Of a stretch of 64,000 bases of DNA, positions 42,046 through 51,731 are shown one piece after another (within the stretch, counting starts at the first letter, position 1; each line of letters starts with the position of its first letter). The notes beneath the pieces are model-generated. The model was not told the DNA's origin. It worked only from the letters and a program-made list of their open reading frames with translations, and ran no database searches. Origin of the DNA: JACVRM01 sp963817375 (lineage in GTDB: Bacteria; Actinomycetota; Thermoleophilia; Gaiellales; Gaiellaceae); contig CAWFOB010000002.1 of the NCBI GenBank assembly GCA_963817375.1, positions 299,572 through 363,571 on the forward strand, written 5' to 3'. Both the position numbers and the translations under genes were made by a program.

Positions 42046-43002
42046 ATGGCGGAGATGCGGGTCGTTTCAGAGCGGCCTGAGCCTGTGCAGCCGGCCGTGT
42101 CCGTCGTGGTCACGCTCTACGACGAGGCCGCGACGGTCGACGAGCTGTACCGGCGCGTAGCCGAGACGCTCGACGCCGAGGGGAAGCCGTGGGAGCTGAT
42201 CCTGGTCGACGACGGCTCCGCCGACGGCACGTGGGCCACCGTCGAGCGCCTGCACGAGGCCGACGCGCGCGTGCGCGGCGTCCGCTTCCGCCGCAACGCG
42301 GGCCAGCACCCGGCGATGCACGCGGGCCTCTCGCGCGCGCGTGGAGACATCGTCGTGACCATGGACGGCGATCTTCAGAACCCGCCCGAGGAGATCCCGA
42401 AGCTTGTCGCAGCCGTCGAGGCGGGCAGCGACGTGGCGAGTGGCCGCCGGGTCGGGCGCGCGGACAGCGCGGGCCGGACGATGCCGTCGCGGGTGATCAA
42501 CGGCCTGCTGCGGCGGTTCACGGGCGTGCCGATCTCGGACTTCGGCTGCGCGTTCAACGCCTACCGGCGCACGACGCTCGAGCCACTCCTCGGCGCGATC
42601 GGCCGCCAGAAGTTCACGAAGGCGCTGGTGGTCGCGAGCGGCGCAACGGTCGTGGAAGTGGACGTCGACCACGCCGCGCGCGACGGCGCGTCGAAGTACT
42701 CGCCGCTGCGGCTGCTGCGGCTGGCGCTGCACGTGGTGGTCGGCTTCTGGCCGCAGCCGATCCAGTGGCTCGGCGTGGCGCTCGGCCTCGTGTGTGCGTT
42801 CGTCGCGACCGCGCTCGGCATCTACGGCGTCGTGTTCTGGATCGACAACTCGAACTTCCCCGGCCCGCTCTTCCTCGGCGTGCTCGTGCTCTACGTGCTC
42901 GCGATGCAGGGGTTCGTGCTCGCGCTCGTCGGCGAGTACCTCAGCCGCATCCAGCGCGACGTCGAGGGGCGGCCGCTCTACATCGTGGAGAAAGAGCTCT
43001 AG
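42046..43002 (+). CDS. GT2 family glycosyltransferase with two C-terminal membrane helices
   Basis: 318 residues from the ATG at 42046. GT-A domain: VSVVVTLYDEAATVDELYRR, ILVDDGSADGTWATV, and the DxD-type site VTMDGDLQNPPEEI. The signature DFGCAFNAYRR and RRNAGQHPAMHAGLSRARG match dolichyl-phosphate-sugar or undecaprenyl-phosphate-sugar synthases (DPM1/GtrB/ArnC). Two hydrophobic segments (LGVALGLVCAFVATALGIYG, LFLGVLVLYVLAMQGFVLAL) anchor it. It probably makes a polyprenyl-phosphate sugar donor for extracytoplasmic transfer. Confidence 0.9.
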   Translation: MAEMRVVSERPEPVQPAVSVVVTLYDEAATVDELYRRVAETLDAEGKPWELILVDDGSADGTWATVERLHEADARVRGVRFRRNAGQHPAMHAGLSRARGDIVVTMDGDLQNPPEEIPKLVAAVEAGSDVASGRRVGRADSAGRTMPSRVINGLLRRFTGVPISDFGCAFNAYRRTTLEPLLGAIGRQKFTKALVVASGATVVEVDVDHAARDGASKYSPLRLLRLALHVVVGFWPQPIQWLGVALGLVCAFVATALGIYGVVFWIDNSNFPGPLFLGVLVLYVLAMQGFVLALVGEYLSRIQRDVEGRPLYIVEKEL

Positions 43003-43020
43003 GCGGATCCGCTCGGGTGC

Positions 43021-43338
43021 TTAGAGGCCGAGGACGAGGGCGAGCGCCTCGTCGACGGCACGAAGCTCCCCCGCGCCGAGACGTCCTGCAGACTGCCCAA
43101 GGCGTTGCGGATCGACCACGGTCGTCTGCTCGACAAGGACTCGCGTCTCCGTGCCCTCCAGGACGATCGGGGGTCGAAAGCTCGCCGGCAGGGCGCTGGT
43201 CGACGTCGGTGAGACCATGACCGTGCTCAGGCCAAGGAGCTCGTCTGCCTGGACGACGACCGCGTAGCGTGCGCCGCGTTGTTCACGACCGCGTGTGCGA
43301 CGCGGCGCGGGGAGACGGAAGACCTCGCCTCGAACCAC
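43021..43338 (-). CDS. mazF: MazF/PemK-family toxin (endoribonuclease)
   Basis: 105 residues. VVRGEVFRLPAPRRTRGREQ with GARYAVVVQADELLGLSTVMVSPTS, then ETRVLVEQTTVVDPQRLGQ, fits the MazF/PemK beta-barrel (RGEV-, R-x-AVVVQ, VEQ-x2-VD-x2-R). The catalytic Arg near the N-terminus and the Thr/Ser of the loop are in place. It cleaves RNA when free and is neutralised by the upstream antitoxin. The GTG start is 1 nt past the antitoxin stop, so translation is coupled. Confidence 0.85.
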   Translation of the reverse strand: MVRGEVFRLPAPRRTRGREQRGARYAVVVQADELLGLSTVMVSPTSTSALPASFRPPIVLEGTETRVLVEQTTVVDPQRLGQSAGRLGAGELRAVDEALALVLGL

Positions 43339-43339
43339 G

Positions 43340-43585
43340 TCAGTCCTGCAGCGAGGGCGCGAGCTCGGCCAGTTGTTCGCGGATCGCCCGCATCTCGTCG
43401 CGATCGTTCTGGTCGGTGGCGAGGCGGCGCACCTCGTCACGAATCGCCGAGCGGGCGTGACGTCGCGCGGCGGCTTCCCGGAGAGCCGTCCGGACAGCCT
43501 CCGAATCCGTCAGGCCGTCGCCGCGGACGACGCTCAGCGCCGCCGCCGACGACTCGTCGAGGCGGACATGGATCGAGCGCGCCAT
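43340..43585 (-). CDS. MazE-position antitoxin, RHH type
   Basis: 81 residues from the ATG at 43585 (a TTG at 43591 is possible). The N-terminus ARSIHVRLDESSAAALSVVRGDGLTDSEAVRTALREAA is a ribbon-helix-helix DNA-binding domain; the C-terminal acidic helix (DQNDRDEMRAIREQLAELAPSLQD) would wrap the toxin. It is immediately upstream of the toxin and behind a perfect palindrome, so autoregulation is expected. Confidence 0.82.
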   Translation of the reverse strand: MARSIHVRLDESSAAALSVVRGDGLTDSEAVRTALREAAARRHARSAIRDEVRRLATDQNDRDEMRAIREQLAELAPSLQD

Positions 43586-43591
43586 GAGCAA

Positions 43592-43616
43592 CTTGTAGCA
43601 CGTATTGTGCTACAAG
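43592..43616. promoter_or_regulatory. toxin-antitoxin operator
   Basis: CTTGTAGCAC (43592-43601) and GTGCTACAAG (43607-43616) are perfect 10-bp arms with a GTATT spacer, beginning 6 nt upstream of the antitoxin ATG. The 25-nt length suits binding by an RHH antitoxin tetramer. Confidence 0.75.
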
Positions 43617-43689
43617 ATCGTACGGAAGCCGTCACGGCGCTTCTACATCGTCGAGAGAGAGCTGGGCTGACCGCAGTACGCTCCGCTCG

Positions 43690-46600
43690 ATGACCTGCTC
43701 GAGCTGCGGTGCGGCGAACCGCGAGGGCCGCAAGTTCTGCGCCGAATGCGGCGCGCCGCTGACCGCCGCCTGCCCGGCGTGCGGGGCCGCGAACGAGCCG
43801 GACGAGCGCTTCTGCGGCGAGTGCGGCACGCCGCTCACGGCTGACGCGCCGGCCGCCTCGCCGCGAAGCGCCGGCCGCCGAGCGCCGGCTCGTCTCCGTC
43901 CTCTTCGCCGACCTCGTCGGCTTCACGACGCTCTCCGAGTCGCGCGACGCCGAGGAGGTGCGCGAGCTCCTCTCCCGCTACTTCGACACCTGCCGCCGGC
44001 TGATCGAGCTCTACGGCGGCACGGTCGAGAAGTTCATCGGCGACGCGGTGATGGCCGTCTGGGGGACGCCGACCGCGACCGAGGACGACGCCGAGCGCGC
44101 CGTGCGCGCGGCGCTCGACCTCGTCGCCGCCGTGTCGGCGCTGGGCGACGAGGTCGGCGCGCCCGAGCTGCGTGCGCGCGCCGGCGTGCTCACCGGCGAG
44201 GCGGCCGTGACGATCGGCGCCGAGGGCCAGGGCATGGTCGCCGGCGACCTCGTCAACACCGCCTCGCGGATCCAGTCGGCCGCCGAGCCGGGCACCGTCT
44301 TCGTCGGCGAGGCGACGCGGCGGGCGACCGAGCAGACGGTCGTCTACGAGGACGGCGGGCGCGCACGAGCTGAAGGGCAAGGCCGAGCCGGTGCCGCTGT
44401 GGCGCGCGCTGCGCGTCGTCTCGGGCCGCGCAGGGCACGCTCAAGTCGCGCGGCCTCGAGGCGCCGTTCGTCGGCCGCGACCGCGAGCTGCGCCAGATCA
44501 AGGATCTCTTCCACGCCTCGGCCGACGAGCGCAAGGCGCATCTCGTCTCCGTGACCGGCATCGCCGGGATCGGCAAGTCGCGGCTGGCGTGGGAGTTCTA
44601 CAAGTACTTCGACGGCATCGCCGAGACGATCTACTGGCATCGCGGCCGCTGCCTCTCCTACGGCGAGGGCGTCACCTACTGGGCGCTCGCGGACATGGTG
44701 CGCATGCGCTGCCGGATCGCCGAGGACGAGGAACCGGCCTCGGCGCGCGCGAAGCTGCACGCGACCCTGGAGGAGCACATCCTCGACCCCGAGGAGCGAG
44801 CGTTCGTCGAGCCGCGCCTCGCGCACCTGCTCGGCGCTGGGCGAGCACCAGGCGCGCGACCAGCAGGACCTCTTCGCCGCCTGGCGGCTCTTCTTCGAGC
44901 GCCTGGCCGAGAGCTATCCGACCGTGCTCGCCTTCGAGGACATGCAGTGGGCCGACGCGAGCCTGCTCGACTTCGTCGAGTACCTGCTCGACTGGTCGCG
45001 CAACCACCCGATCTTCGTGATCACGCTCGCGCGGCCGGAGCTGCTCGAGCGCCGGCCGACCTGGGGCGCCGGCCAGCGCAGCTTCACCTCGCTCTACCTC
45101 GAGCCGCTGCCGCCCGAGGCGATGGAGGAGCTCCTGTCCGGGCTCGTGCCGGGGCTTCCGGACGACGCTCCGCGACCAGATCCTCGACCGCGCCGAGGGC
45201 GTCCCGCTCTACGCGGTCGAGACCGTGCGCATGCTGCTCGACCGCGGCCTGCTCGTCCAGGAGGGCTCCGCGTACCGGCTGGCGGGACCGGTCGAGGCGC
45301 TCGAGGTGCCGGAGACGCTGCACGCGCTGATCGCCGCCCGGCTCGACGGGCTCTCGCCCGAGGAGCGGCGGCTGCTCCAGGACGCGGCCGTGCTCGGCAA
45401 GACCTTTCACGAAGGACGCGCTGGCTGCGCTCGCCGGCTGCCGAGGTCGAGCTCGAGCCGCTGCTCACCGCTCTCGTCCGCAAGGAGGTGCTCGGCGTGC
45501 AGGCCGACCCCCGCTCGCCCGAGCACGGCCAGTACGGCTTCCTCCAGGATCTCGTCCGCCACGTCGCCTACGAGACGCTCTCGAAGCGTGAGCGCCGGGC
45601 GAAGCACCTCGCCGCTGCCGAGTACCTGAGCCGGGCGTTCGCCGCCGACGAGGACGAGGTGGTCGAGGTGATCGCATCGCACTACCTCGCCGCCCACGAG
45701 GCCGCTCCCGACGCCGAGGACGCCGGCGGAGATCAAGGGCAAGGCACAGGCGATGCTCGTGCGCGCGGGCGAGCGTGCGGAGTCGCTCGCGGCGGCCGCG
45801 GAGGCCCGCCGCTACTTCGAGCAGGCGGCGGAGCTTGCGGAGACGCCGTCCGAGCGGGCAGCGCTGCTCGGTCGCGCCGGCGACATGGCCGCGAGGGCGG
45901 CCGATCCGGAATCGGCTCGCCGGCTCTTCGGAGAGTCGATCGAGCTGCACGAGGCGCAGGGCGACACGCATGCCGCCGCCCGGATGCTCGGAAGGCTCGG
46001 GAGGCTCGATGCGTTCACCGGGCGTCGCGACGAGGCACTGGCACGGATGGAGCGCGCCTTCGCCGTCATCTCGGCCGACGAGCCCGACGAGGATCTCGCG
46101 CTGCTCGCGGCGCGCCTCGCGCTCGGCTACTGGTACAGCGGCGATCTCGAGCGTGCGGCGGAGCGCGCCGAGCTGGCGCTCGACATCGCCGAGGCGCACG
46201 CGTACCCGGCGCGCGCTCGTGCTCGCGCTGACGGCGAAGGCGCGCGGTCGCCCAGAGCCGTGGCCATGCGCAGGAGGCCTGGGCGCTCATGAAGGCAGGC
46301 ACTCGTGATCGCACTCGACGACGATCTCGTCGACGAGGCCAGCAGCGGCTACTTCGTCCTCTCCGACCTGAGCTTCCGTCGCGACAGGTACGCCGAGGCG
46401 CTCGGGTACCTCGACGAGGCGCTCGCCCTCTCGCGGAAGGTCGGAAACCGGCCGCAGGAGTGGGCGATGCTGGCCGAGCGCACGTACCCCCTCTACATGC
46501 TCGGCCGCTGGGACGAGGCACAGGCGGCGAGCGCCGAGTTCACGCCGGAGCAGATCGACTCCGGCGGGGTGGTGCTGAGCCTGCTCGAGTCGGCCGTCGA

Positions 46601-47183
46601 GATCCACATCCAGCGCGGCGAGCTCGACGGGCACGCCGCATCTTCTCGATGTTCTCCCGCCTCGAGGAGTCCACCGACGTCCAGGAGCGCTCCTGCTATC
46701 TCGGCTCGCGCGCCGCGCTGCGCCGTGCGGAAGGCCGGCTTCTCCGAGGCGCTCGCGCGACGGCGAGGCGACGATCGAGGTGGGTCGCACGCTCGGCATC
46801 TCGGCACAGGCGATCAAGCAGGGCCTCGTCGAGGCGATCGAAGCGGCGTTCGCGCTGGGCGAGTCGGCCAAGCTCGAGGAACTGCTCGCTCTCGTCGAGC
46901 AGGTTCCGGCCGGCTCGCGTCCGCCGTACCTCGACGCGCAGGCGAGGCGTTTCCGCGCCCGCCTGGCAGCGAGATGCGGCCGGGCTACGAGGACGCCGCC
47001 GGGCGCTTCCGCGAGCTGGGCATGCCCTTCTGGCTCGCGGTCACGCTGCTCGAGCACGGCGAGTTGACCGGCGATGCGTCGCTCCTCGCCGAGGCGCGCG
47101 AGGTCTTCGAGTACCTGAGGGCGACGCCCTGGCTCGACCGGCTCGAAGCTGGAGCGCCCGAGCGAGCGGAGGTCTCCGCATGA
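43690..47183 (+). pseudogene. double zinc ribbon - class III cyclase - STAND ATPase - TPR protein, shredded copy A
   Basis: Paralogue of the next gene, in the same order: two zinc ribbons (CSSCGAANREGRKFCAECG, CPACGAANEPDERFCGECG), class III cyclase (LFADLVGFTTLSESRDAEEV, VEKFIGDAVMAVWGTP, DLVNTASRIQSAAEPG), ATPase (TGIAGIGKSRLAW, VLAFEDMQWADASLLD) and a TPR region. The reading frame changes about twelve to fourteen times: near 43878, 44358, 44437, 44837, 45168, 45408, 45440, 45724, 46205, 46240, 46303, 46630, 46733, 46770 and 46970. Nearly all are +1, with intact codons between. No in-frame substitution stop was noticed. It is either full of assembly indels or a very young pseudogene. Its end overlaps the next ATG (ATGA). 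Confidence 0.75.
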
Positions 47184-50100
47184 CGTGCCCGAGTTGCGGC
47201 ATGGAGAACGAGACTGCTCGGAAGTTCTGCATCGAATGCGGCGCTTCGCTCTCGCCCGGTTGTCCGACGTGCGGAGCGCAGAACCCGCCCGAGGCGAAGT
47301 TCTGCGGAGAGTGCGGCGCGCAGCTAGGCGCTCCGCGCGCCCCGGCCGCTCGCGGCGCCCCGGCGCGTGGGGCTCCGGCCGCCGAGCGCCGCCTCGTCTC
47401 GGTTCTCTTCGCCGACCTGGTCGGATTCACGACGCTCTCGGAGTCGCGTGACGCCGAGGAGGTGCGGGAGCTGCTCTCGCGCTACTTCGACACGTGCCGG
47501 CGGCTGATCGAGCTGTACGGCGGCACCGTCGAGAAGTTCATCGGCGATGCGGTCATGGCGGTCTGGGGCACGCCGACCGCCACAGAGGACGACGCCGAGC
47601 GGGCCGTGCGCGCAGGGCTCGACCTGGTGGCTGCGGTCACGGCCCTCGGCGACGAGGTCGGCGCGCCGGAGCTCCGTGCGCGCGCCGGCGTGCTCACCGG
47701 CGAGGCGGCCGTCACGATCGGCGCCGAGGGGGAGGGCATGGTCGCCGGCGATCTCGTCAACACCGCCTCGCGGATCCAGTCGGCCGCCGAACCGGGCAGC
47801 GTCTTCGTCGGCGAGGCCACCCGGCGCGCGAGCGAGGCCGCCGTCGCGTACTCCCCGGCGGGCGAGCACGAGCTGAAGGGGAAGACGGAGCCGGTGCCGC
47901 TCTGGCGCGCGCTGCGCGTGACGTCGGGCCGCCAGGGCGCGCTGAAGGGCGCCGGCCTCGAGGCGCCGTTCGTCGGGCGCGACCGCGAACTGCGCAAGAT
48001 CAAGGATCTGTTCCACGCGAGCGCCGAGGAACGGCGTTCCTACCTCGTCTCCGTTACCGGCATCGCCGGCATCGGCAAGTCGCGGCTCGCCTGGGAGTTC
48101 GAGAAATACGTCGACGGGCTCGCCGACAACGCGTACTGGCACCGCGGGCGGTGCCTGTCCTACGGCGACGGCGTCACCTACTGGGCGCTCGCGGACATGG
48201 TGCGGATGCGGTGCCGCATCAGCGAGGAGGAGGACGCCGCGGCGGCGCTGGCCAAGCTCGACGCGACGCTCACCGAGCACCTCCTGGACGACGACGAGCG
48301 GCGCTTCGTCCAGCCGCGCCTCGTGCAGCTGCTCGCTCTCGGGGAGCAGGCGTCCGGCGAGAAGCAGGACCTCTTCGCCGCCTGGCGGCTCTTCTTCGAG
48401 CGGCTGGCGGACGCCTTTCCGACGGTGCTCGTGTTCGAGGACGTCCAGTGGGCCGACGAGTCGCTGCTCGACTTCGTCGAGTACCTGCTCGAGTGGTCGC
48501 GATCCAGCCCGCTGTTCGTGATGACGCTCGGTCGCCCCGAGCTGCTCGAGCGGCGGCCGACGTGGGGCGCCGGGCACCGGAACTTCGCGTCGCTCTACCT
48601 CGAGCCGCTCCCGGCGGAGGCGATGGAGGAGCTCCTCGGTGGGCTCGTCCCGGGCCTGCCAGAAGAGCTTCGCGACCGGATCCTCGGGCGGGCGGAGGGC
48701 GTTCCGCTCTACGCCGTGGAGACGGTGCGCATGCTCCTCGACCGCGGCCTGCTCGTCGCCGACGGCGCCGTCTACCGTCCGTCGGGCGAGATCGAGGCGC
48801 TCGACGTGCCGGAGACGCTGCAGGCGCTGATCGCCGCGCGGCTCGACGGCCTCGACCCGCAGGAGCGCCGGCTCCTCCAGGACGGCGCCGTGCTCGGCAA
48901 GACGTTCACGAGCCGGGCGCTCGCCGCGGTGTCCGGAACGCCCGGGGAGGCGCTCGCGCCGGTGCTCTCGTCGCTCGTGCGGAAGGAGGTGCTCTCGCTG
49001 CAGGCCGACCCACGCTCGCCGGAGCAAGGGCAGTACGGCTTCCTGCAGGACCTCGTGCGCCACGTCGCCTACGAGACGCTCTCGCGGCGCGAGCGCCGGA
49101 CGCGCCATCTCGCGGCGGCCGCTTTCATCAAGGAGGCATATGCCGACGACGAGCTCGCCGAGGTGCTCGCCGCGCACTACCTCGACGCGCACGCAGCAGT
49201 CCCTGACGCCGATGACGCAGGTGACGTTCGGCGGCGCGCGCGAGAGACGCTCGTCCGGGCCGGCGAGCGCGCCGACGCGCTCGGCGCCGCGCGTGAGGCG
49301 CACCGGTACCTCGCGCAGGCGGCCGTGCTCGCGGACGAGGCGCTGGAACGCGCGGAGCTCCTCGACCGGGCGGCCTGGCACGCGTACCACGACGGGGACT
49401 ACGAAGCTGCCGAGGCTGGCCTGACGGAGGCGCTCACGACGTACGAGCAGGCGGATGAGACCCGTCTCGCGGCCCTTGTTTCGGGCCGCCTCGCGCAGCT
49501 GGACTTCACACGGGGCCTTTCCGAGCAGGGGATCGCGCGCGCGGAGCGCGCGCTCGACGCCATCTCGGTGGGGGAGCCCGACGAGGCCGTTGCCTACCTG
49601 GCATCGAGGGTCGGATATGCGTACGTCTTCACCGGTGACCACCAGCGCGCGGCCGACCGGCTGGCGGTCGCGCTGGACATCGGCGAGTCGCTCGGGCTGC
49701 CGGAGGTGCTCGCGCGCACGTTTGCGGCCCGGTCGATGCTCGCCTCCAGGAAAGGGCATCCCGAGGAGGCGCTCGCATTTCTGAAGCACGGGCTGACGAT
49801 CGCGCTCGACCACGAGCTGTGGGAGCTGGCCGGCATCGTCCTCTTCAACCTCTCCGATGAATCGTTCCATCGCGACCGCTACGAGGACGCGCTCGGCTAC
49901 CTCGAGGAGGCGCTCGCGATCGTGCGGCGGCGCGGCGCGCGAGCCGCTGAATGGGCCGTGCTCGCCGAAATGACCTTCCCGCTGGCCATGCTCGGCCGCT
50001 GGGACGAGGCGCTGGCCAACGCCGCCGAGATCCCCGAAGACCGGCTCAGCCAGGCGACGACGGCCGGCCTCCTCGATTCGGGAATGATCATCCACCTGCA

Positions 50101-50710
50101 GCGCGGCGACCTCGGCGAGGCGAGACGGTTGCTGGCTCTCTTCGCCTACCTCGAGGAGGACACGGGCAACGCGCAGAACCGGATGCACCACATGTGTGCG
50201 CGGGCCAGCCTCCTTCGGGCCGAGGGCCGACCGCAGGACGCTCTCGCGCTGGCGATCGAGGCAGCCGACCTCGCCCGGGCGACGTTTGGAGTGAGCTACC
50301 AGACGACGAAGCAGGGCCTCGTCCACGCGCTGGAGGCCGCCCTCGCGCTCGGCGAGACCGAGCGGGCCGCGGAGCTCCTCGCGACGCTGGACGCGATCCC
50401 GGGCGGGCTCATGCCTCCGTACCTCGCGGCGCAGGCGCACCGTTTCCGCGCCCGCCTTGCCGGCGCGGACGTGGCCGCCGAGGCCGGATACGCGGCGGCC
50501 GAGGCCGGTTTCCGCCAGCTCGGGACGGTGTTCTGGCTCGCGGTCGTCCTGCTCGAGCACGGCGAGTGGCTGCTCGCTGCTGGGGAGGTCGGCGAGGCCG
50601 AGCCGCTTCTGGACCAGGCCGGCGAGATCTTCGAGCGGCTCGGGGCGCTGCCGTGGCTCGAACGGCTCGCGGCCACCCGCGTCGCGGGACAGCAGCGCGT
50701 CCCGGCCTGA
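47180..50710 (+). CDS. double zinc ribbon - class III cyclase - STAND ATPase - TPR protein, intact copy B
   Basis: 1176 residues in one frame. Residues 1-48 hold two zinc ribbons (CPSCGMENETARKFCIECG, CPTCGAQNPPEAKFCGECG). Residues about 70-245 are a class III cyclase with both metal aspartates (LFADLVGFTTL, FIGDAVMAVWGTP), the substrate Lys in VEKFIGD and the Asn/Arg pair (VNTASRIQS). Residues about 260-640 are a STAND-like ATPase: VGRDRELRKIKDLF, Walker A GIAGIGKSRLAW near 295, Walker B VLVFEDVQWAD and YGFLQDLVRHVAYETLSRRER. Residues about 690-1170 are TPR-like repeats (DYEAAEAGLTEALTTYEQAD, RYEDALGYLEEALAIV). No membrane segment. Likely a cytoplasmic NTP-switched nucleotide cyclase sensing protein partners through TPR repeats. 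Confidence 0.9.
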   Translation: MTCPSCGMENETARKFCIECGASLSPGCPTCGAQNPPEAKFCGECGAQLGAPRAPAARGAPARGAPAAERRLVSVLFADLVGFTTLSESRDAEEVRELLSRYFDTCRRLIELYGGTVEKFIGDAVMAVWGTPTATEDDAERAVRAGLDLVAAVTALGDEVGAPELRARAGVLTGEAAVTIGAEGEGMVAGDLVNTASRIQSAAEPGSVFVGEATRRASEAAVAYSPAGEHELKGKTEPVPLWRALRVTSGRQGALKGAGLEAPFVGRDRELRKIKDLFHASAEERRSYLVSVTGIAGIGKSRLAWEFEKYVDGLADNAYWHRGRCLSYGDGVTYWALADMVRMRCRISEEEDAAAALAKLDATLTEHLLDDDERRFVQPRLVQLLALGEQASGEKQDLFAAWRLFFERLADAFPTVLVFEDVQWADESLLDFVEYLLEWSRSSPLFVMTLGRPELLERRPTWGAGHRNFASLYLEPLPAEAMEELLGGLVPGLPEELRDRILGRAEGVPLYAVETVRMLLDRGLLVADGAVYRPSGEIEALDVPETLQALIAARLDGLDPQERRLLQDGAVLGKTFTSRALAAVSGTPGEALAPVLSSLVRKEVLSLQADPRSPEQGQYGFLQDLVRHVAYETLSRRERRTRHLAAAAFIKEAYADDELAEVLAAHYLDAHAAVPDADDAGDVRRRARETLVRAGERADALGAAREAHRYLAQAAVLADEALERAELLDRAAWHAYHDGDYEAAEAGLTEALTTYEQADETRLAALVSGRLAQLDFTRGLSEQGIARAERALDAISVGEPDEAVAYLASRVGYAYVFTGDHQRAADRLAVALDIGESLGLPEVLARTFAARSMLASRKGHPEEALAFLKHGLTIALDHELWELAGIVLFNLSDESFHRDRYEDALGYLEEALAIVRRRGARAAEWAVLAEMTFPLAMLGRWDEALANAAEIPEDRLSQATTAGLLDSGMIIHLQRGDLGEARRLLALFAYLEEDTGNAQNRMHHMCARASLLRAEGRPQDALALAIEAADLARATFGVSYQTTKQGLVHALEAALALGETERAAELLATLDAIPGGLMPPYLAAQAHRFRARLAGADVAAEAGYAAAEAGFRQLGTVFWLAVVLLEHGEWLLAAGEVGEAEPLLDQAGEIFERLGALPWLERLAATRVAGQQRVPA

Positions 50711-50735
50711 GCCCGGCACGGTAGATTCCCGCGCC

Positions 50736-51731
50736 ATGAAGCGAGTCCTGGTAACCGGCGGCGCCGGGTTCATCCCGTCGAACTTCATCCGCCACCTGCT
50801 CGCGGCGACCGAGTACGAGGTCGTCTCGCTCGACGCGCTCACGTACGCGGGCAACATCGACAACCTGGCCGACGTGCTCTCGCACCCGCGGCTCTCGTTC
50901 GTCCACGGCGACATCTGCGACGAGGAGCTCGTCCGCGACGTCGTCGCCGAGGTCGACGTGATCGTCAACGCCGCCGCCGAGTCGCACGTCGAGAAGTCGA
51001 TCGAGGAGGGCGGCCGCGAGTTCGTCTCCACGAACGTCGACGGCACTCGCATCCTGCTCGACGCCGCCCGCGCGCACCCGGTCGAGCGCTTCATCCTCAT
51101 CTCGTCGAGCGAGGTGTACGGCACCGCCGAGTCGGACCCGATGGACGAGGAGCACCCGCTGAACCCGCGCAGCCCCTACGCGGCCACCAAGGCCGGCGCC
51201 GACCGGCTCGCCTACAGCTACTGGGTCACCTACGACCTCCCGATCGCGGTCGTGCGCCCGTTCAACAACTACGGGCCGCGCCAGCACCCGGAGAAGGTCG
51301 TCCCGCGCTTCATCACGTCGGCGCTCCTCGACGAGCCGCTCACCATCCACGGCGACGGCGACGCCAGCCGCGACTGGCTCTACGTCGACGACGACGCCGA
51401 GGCGATCGAGGCGATCATCGCCGCGCCGCTCGACGACGTCGCGGGCGAGGTCTTCAACATCGCTACCGGGATCGACATCAGCGTCTCCGACATCGCCGAC
51501 GCGGTGCTCGACCTGCTCGGGAAGCCCGACGACCTCAAGCAGTACGTCGACGAGCGGCCGGGCCAGGTGCACCGCCACATCGGCTCGACCGAGAAGGCCG
51601 AGCGCGTGCTCGGCTGGCGCGCTGGCACAAGCTTCGAGCAGGGGCTCGAGCGCACCGTCGCCTGGTACCGGGAGAATGAGGCGTGGTGGAGGGCGGCGCG
51701 CCCGGCGCCGGCCGGCGTCTTCTCGTCCTAA
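50736..51731 (+). CDS. dTDP-glucose 4,6-dehydratase-like NAD sugar enzyme
   Basis: 331 residues, extended SDR. Dinucleotide motif VTGGAGFIPS (Pro in place of Gly), then DALTYAGNIDNLADV typical of RmlB-type enzymes; NAAAESHVEKSI; active-site SSSEVYGT and YAATKAGADRL (YxxxK); substrate loop RPFNNYGPRQHPEKVVPRFI. The acidic pair of true 4,6-dehydratases (Asp-Glu after the Thr) is not evident, so an epimerase or decarboxylase activity is also possible. It overlaps the following ATP-grasp gene by 49 nt. Confidence 0.88.
   Translation: MKRVLVTGGAGFIPSNFIRHLLAATEYEVVSLDALTYAGNIDNLADVLSHPRLSFVHGDICDEELVRDVVAEVDVIVNAAAESHVEKSIEEGGREFVSTNVDGTRILLDAARAHPVERFILISSSEVYGTAESDPMDEEHPLNPRSPYAATKAGADRLAYSYWVTYDLPIAVVRPFNNYGPRQHPEKVVPRFITSALLDEPLTIHGDGDASRDWLYVDDDAEAIEAIIAAPLDDVAGEVFNIATGIDISVSDIADAVLDLLGKPDDLKQYVDERPGQVHRHIGSTEKAERVLGWRAGTSFEQGLERTVAWYRENEAWWRAARPAPAGVFSS

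Noticed and set aside
43690..47183. Programmed ribosomal frameshifting in copy A
   Set aside because: About a dozen shifts lack slippery sequences or shared context, and the paralogue needs none.
47324..51124. 1266-codon minus-strand open frame opposite the cyclase gene
   Set aside because: Arg/Glu/Val-rich low-complexity composition with no motifs; antisense of the intact cyclase/ATPase gene.
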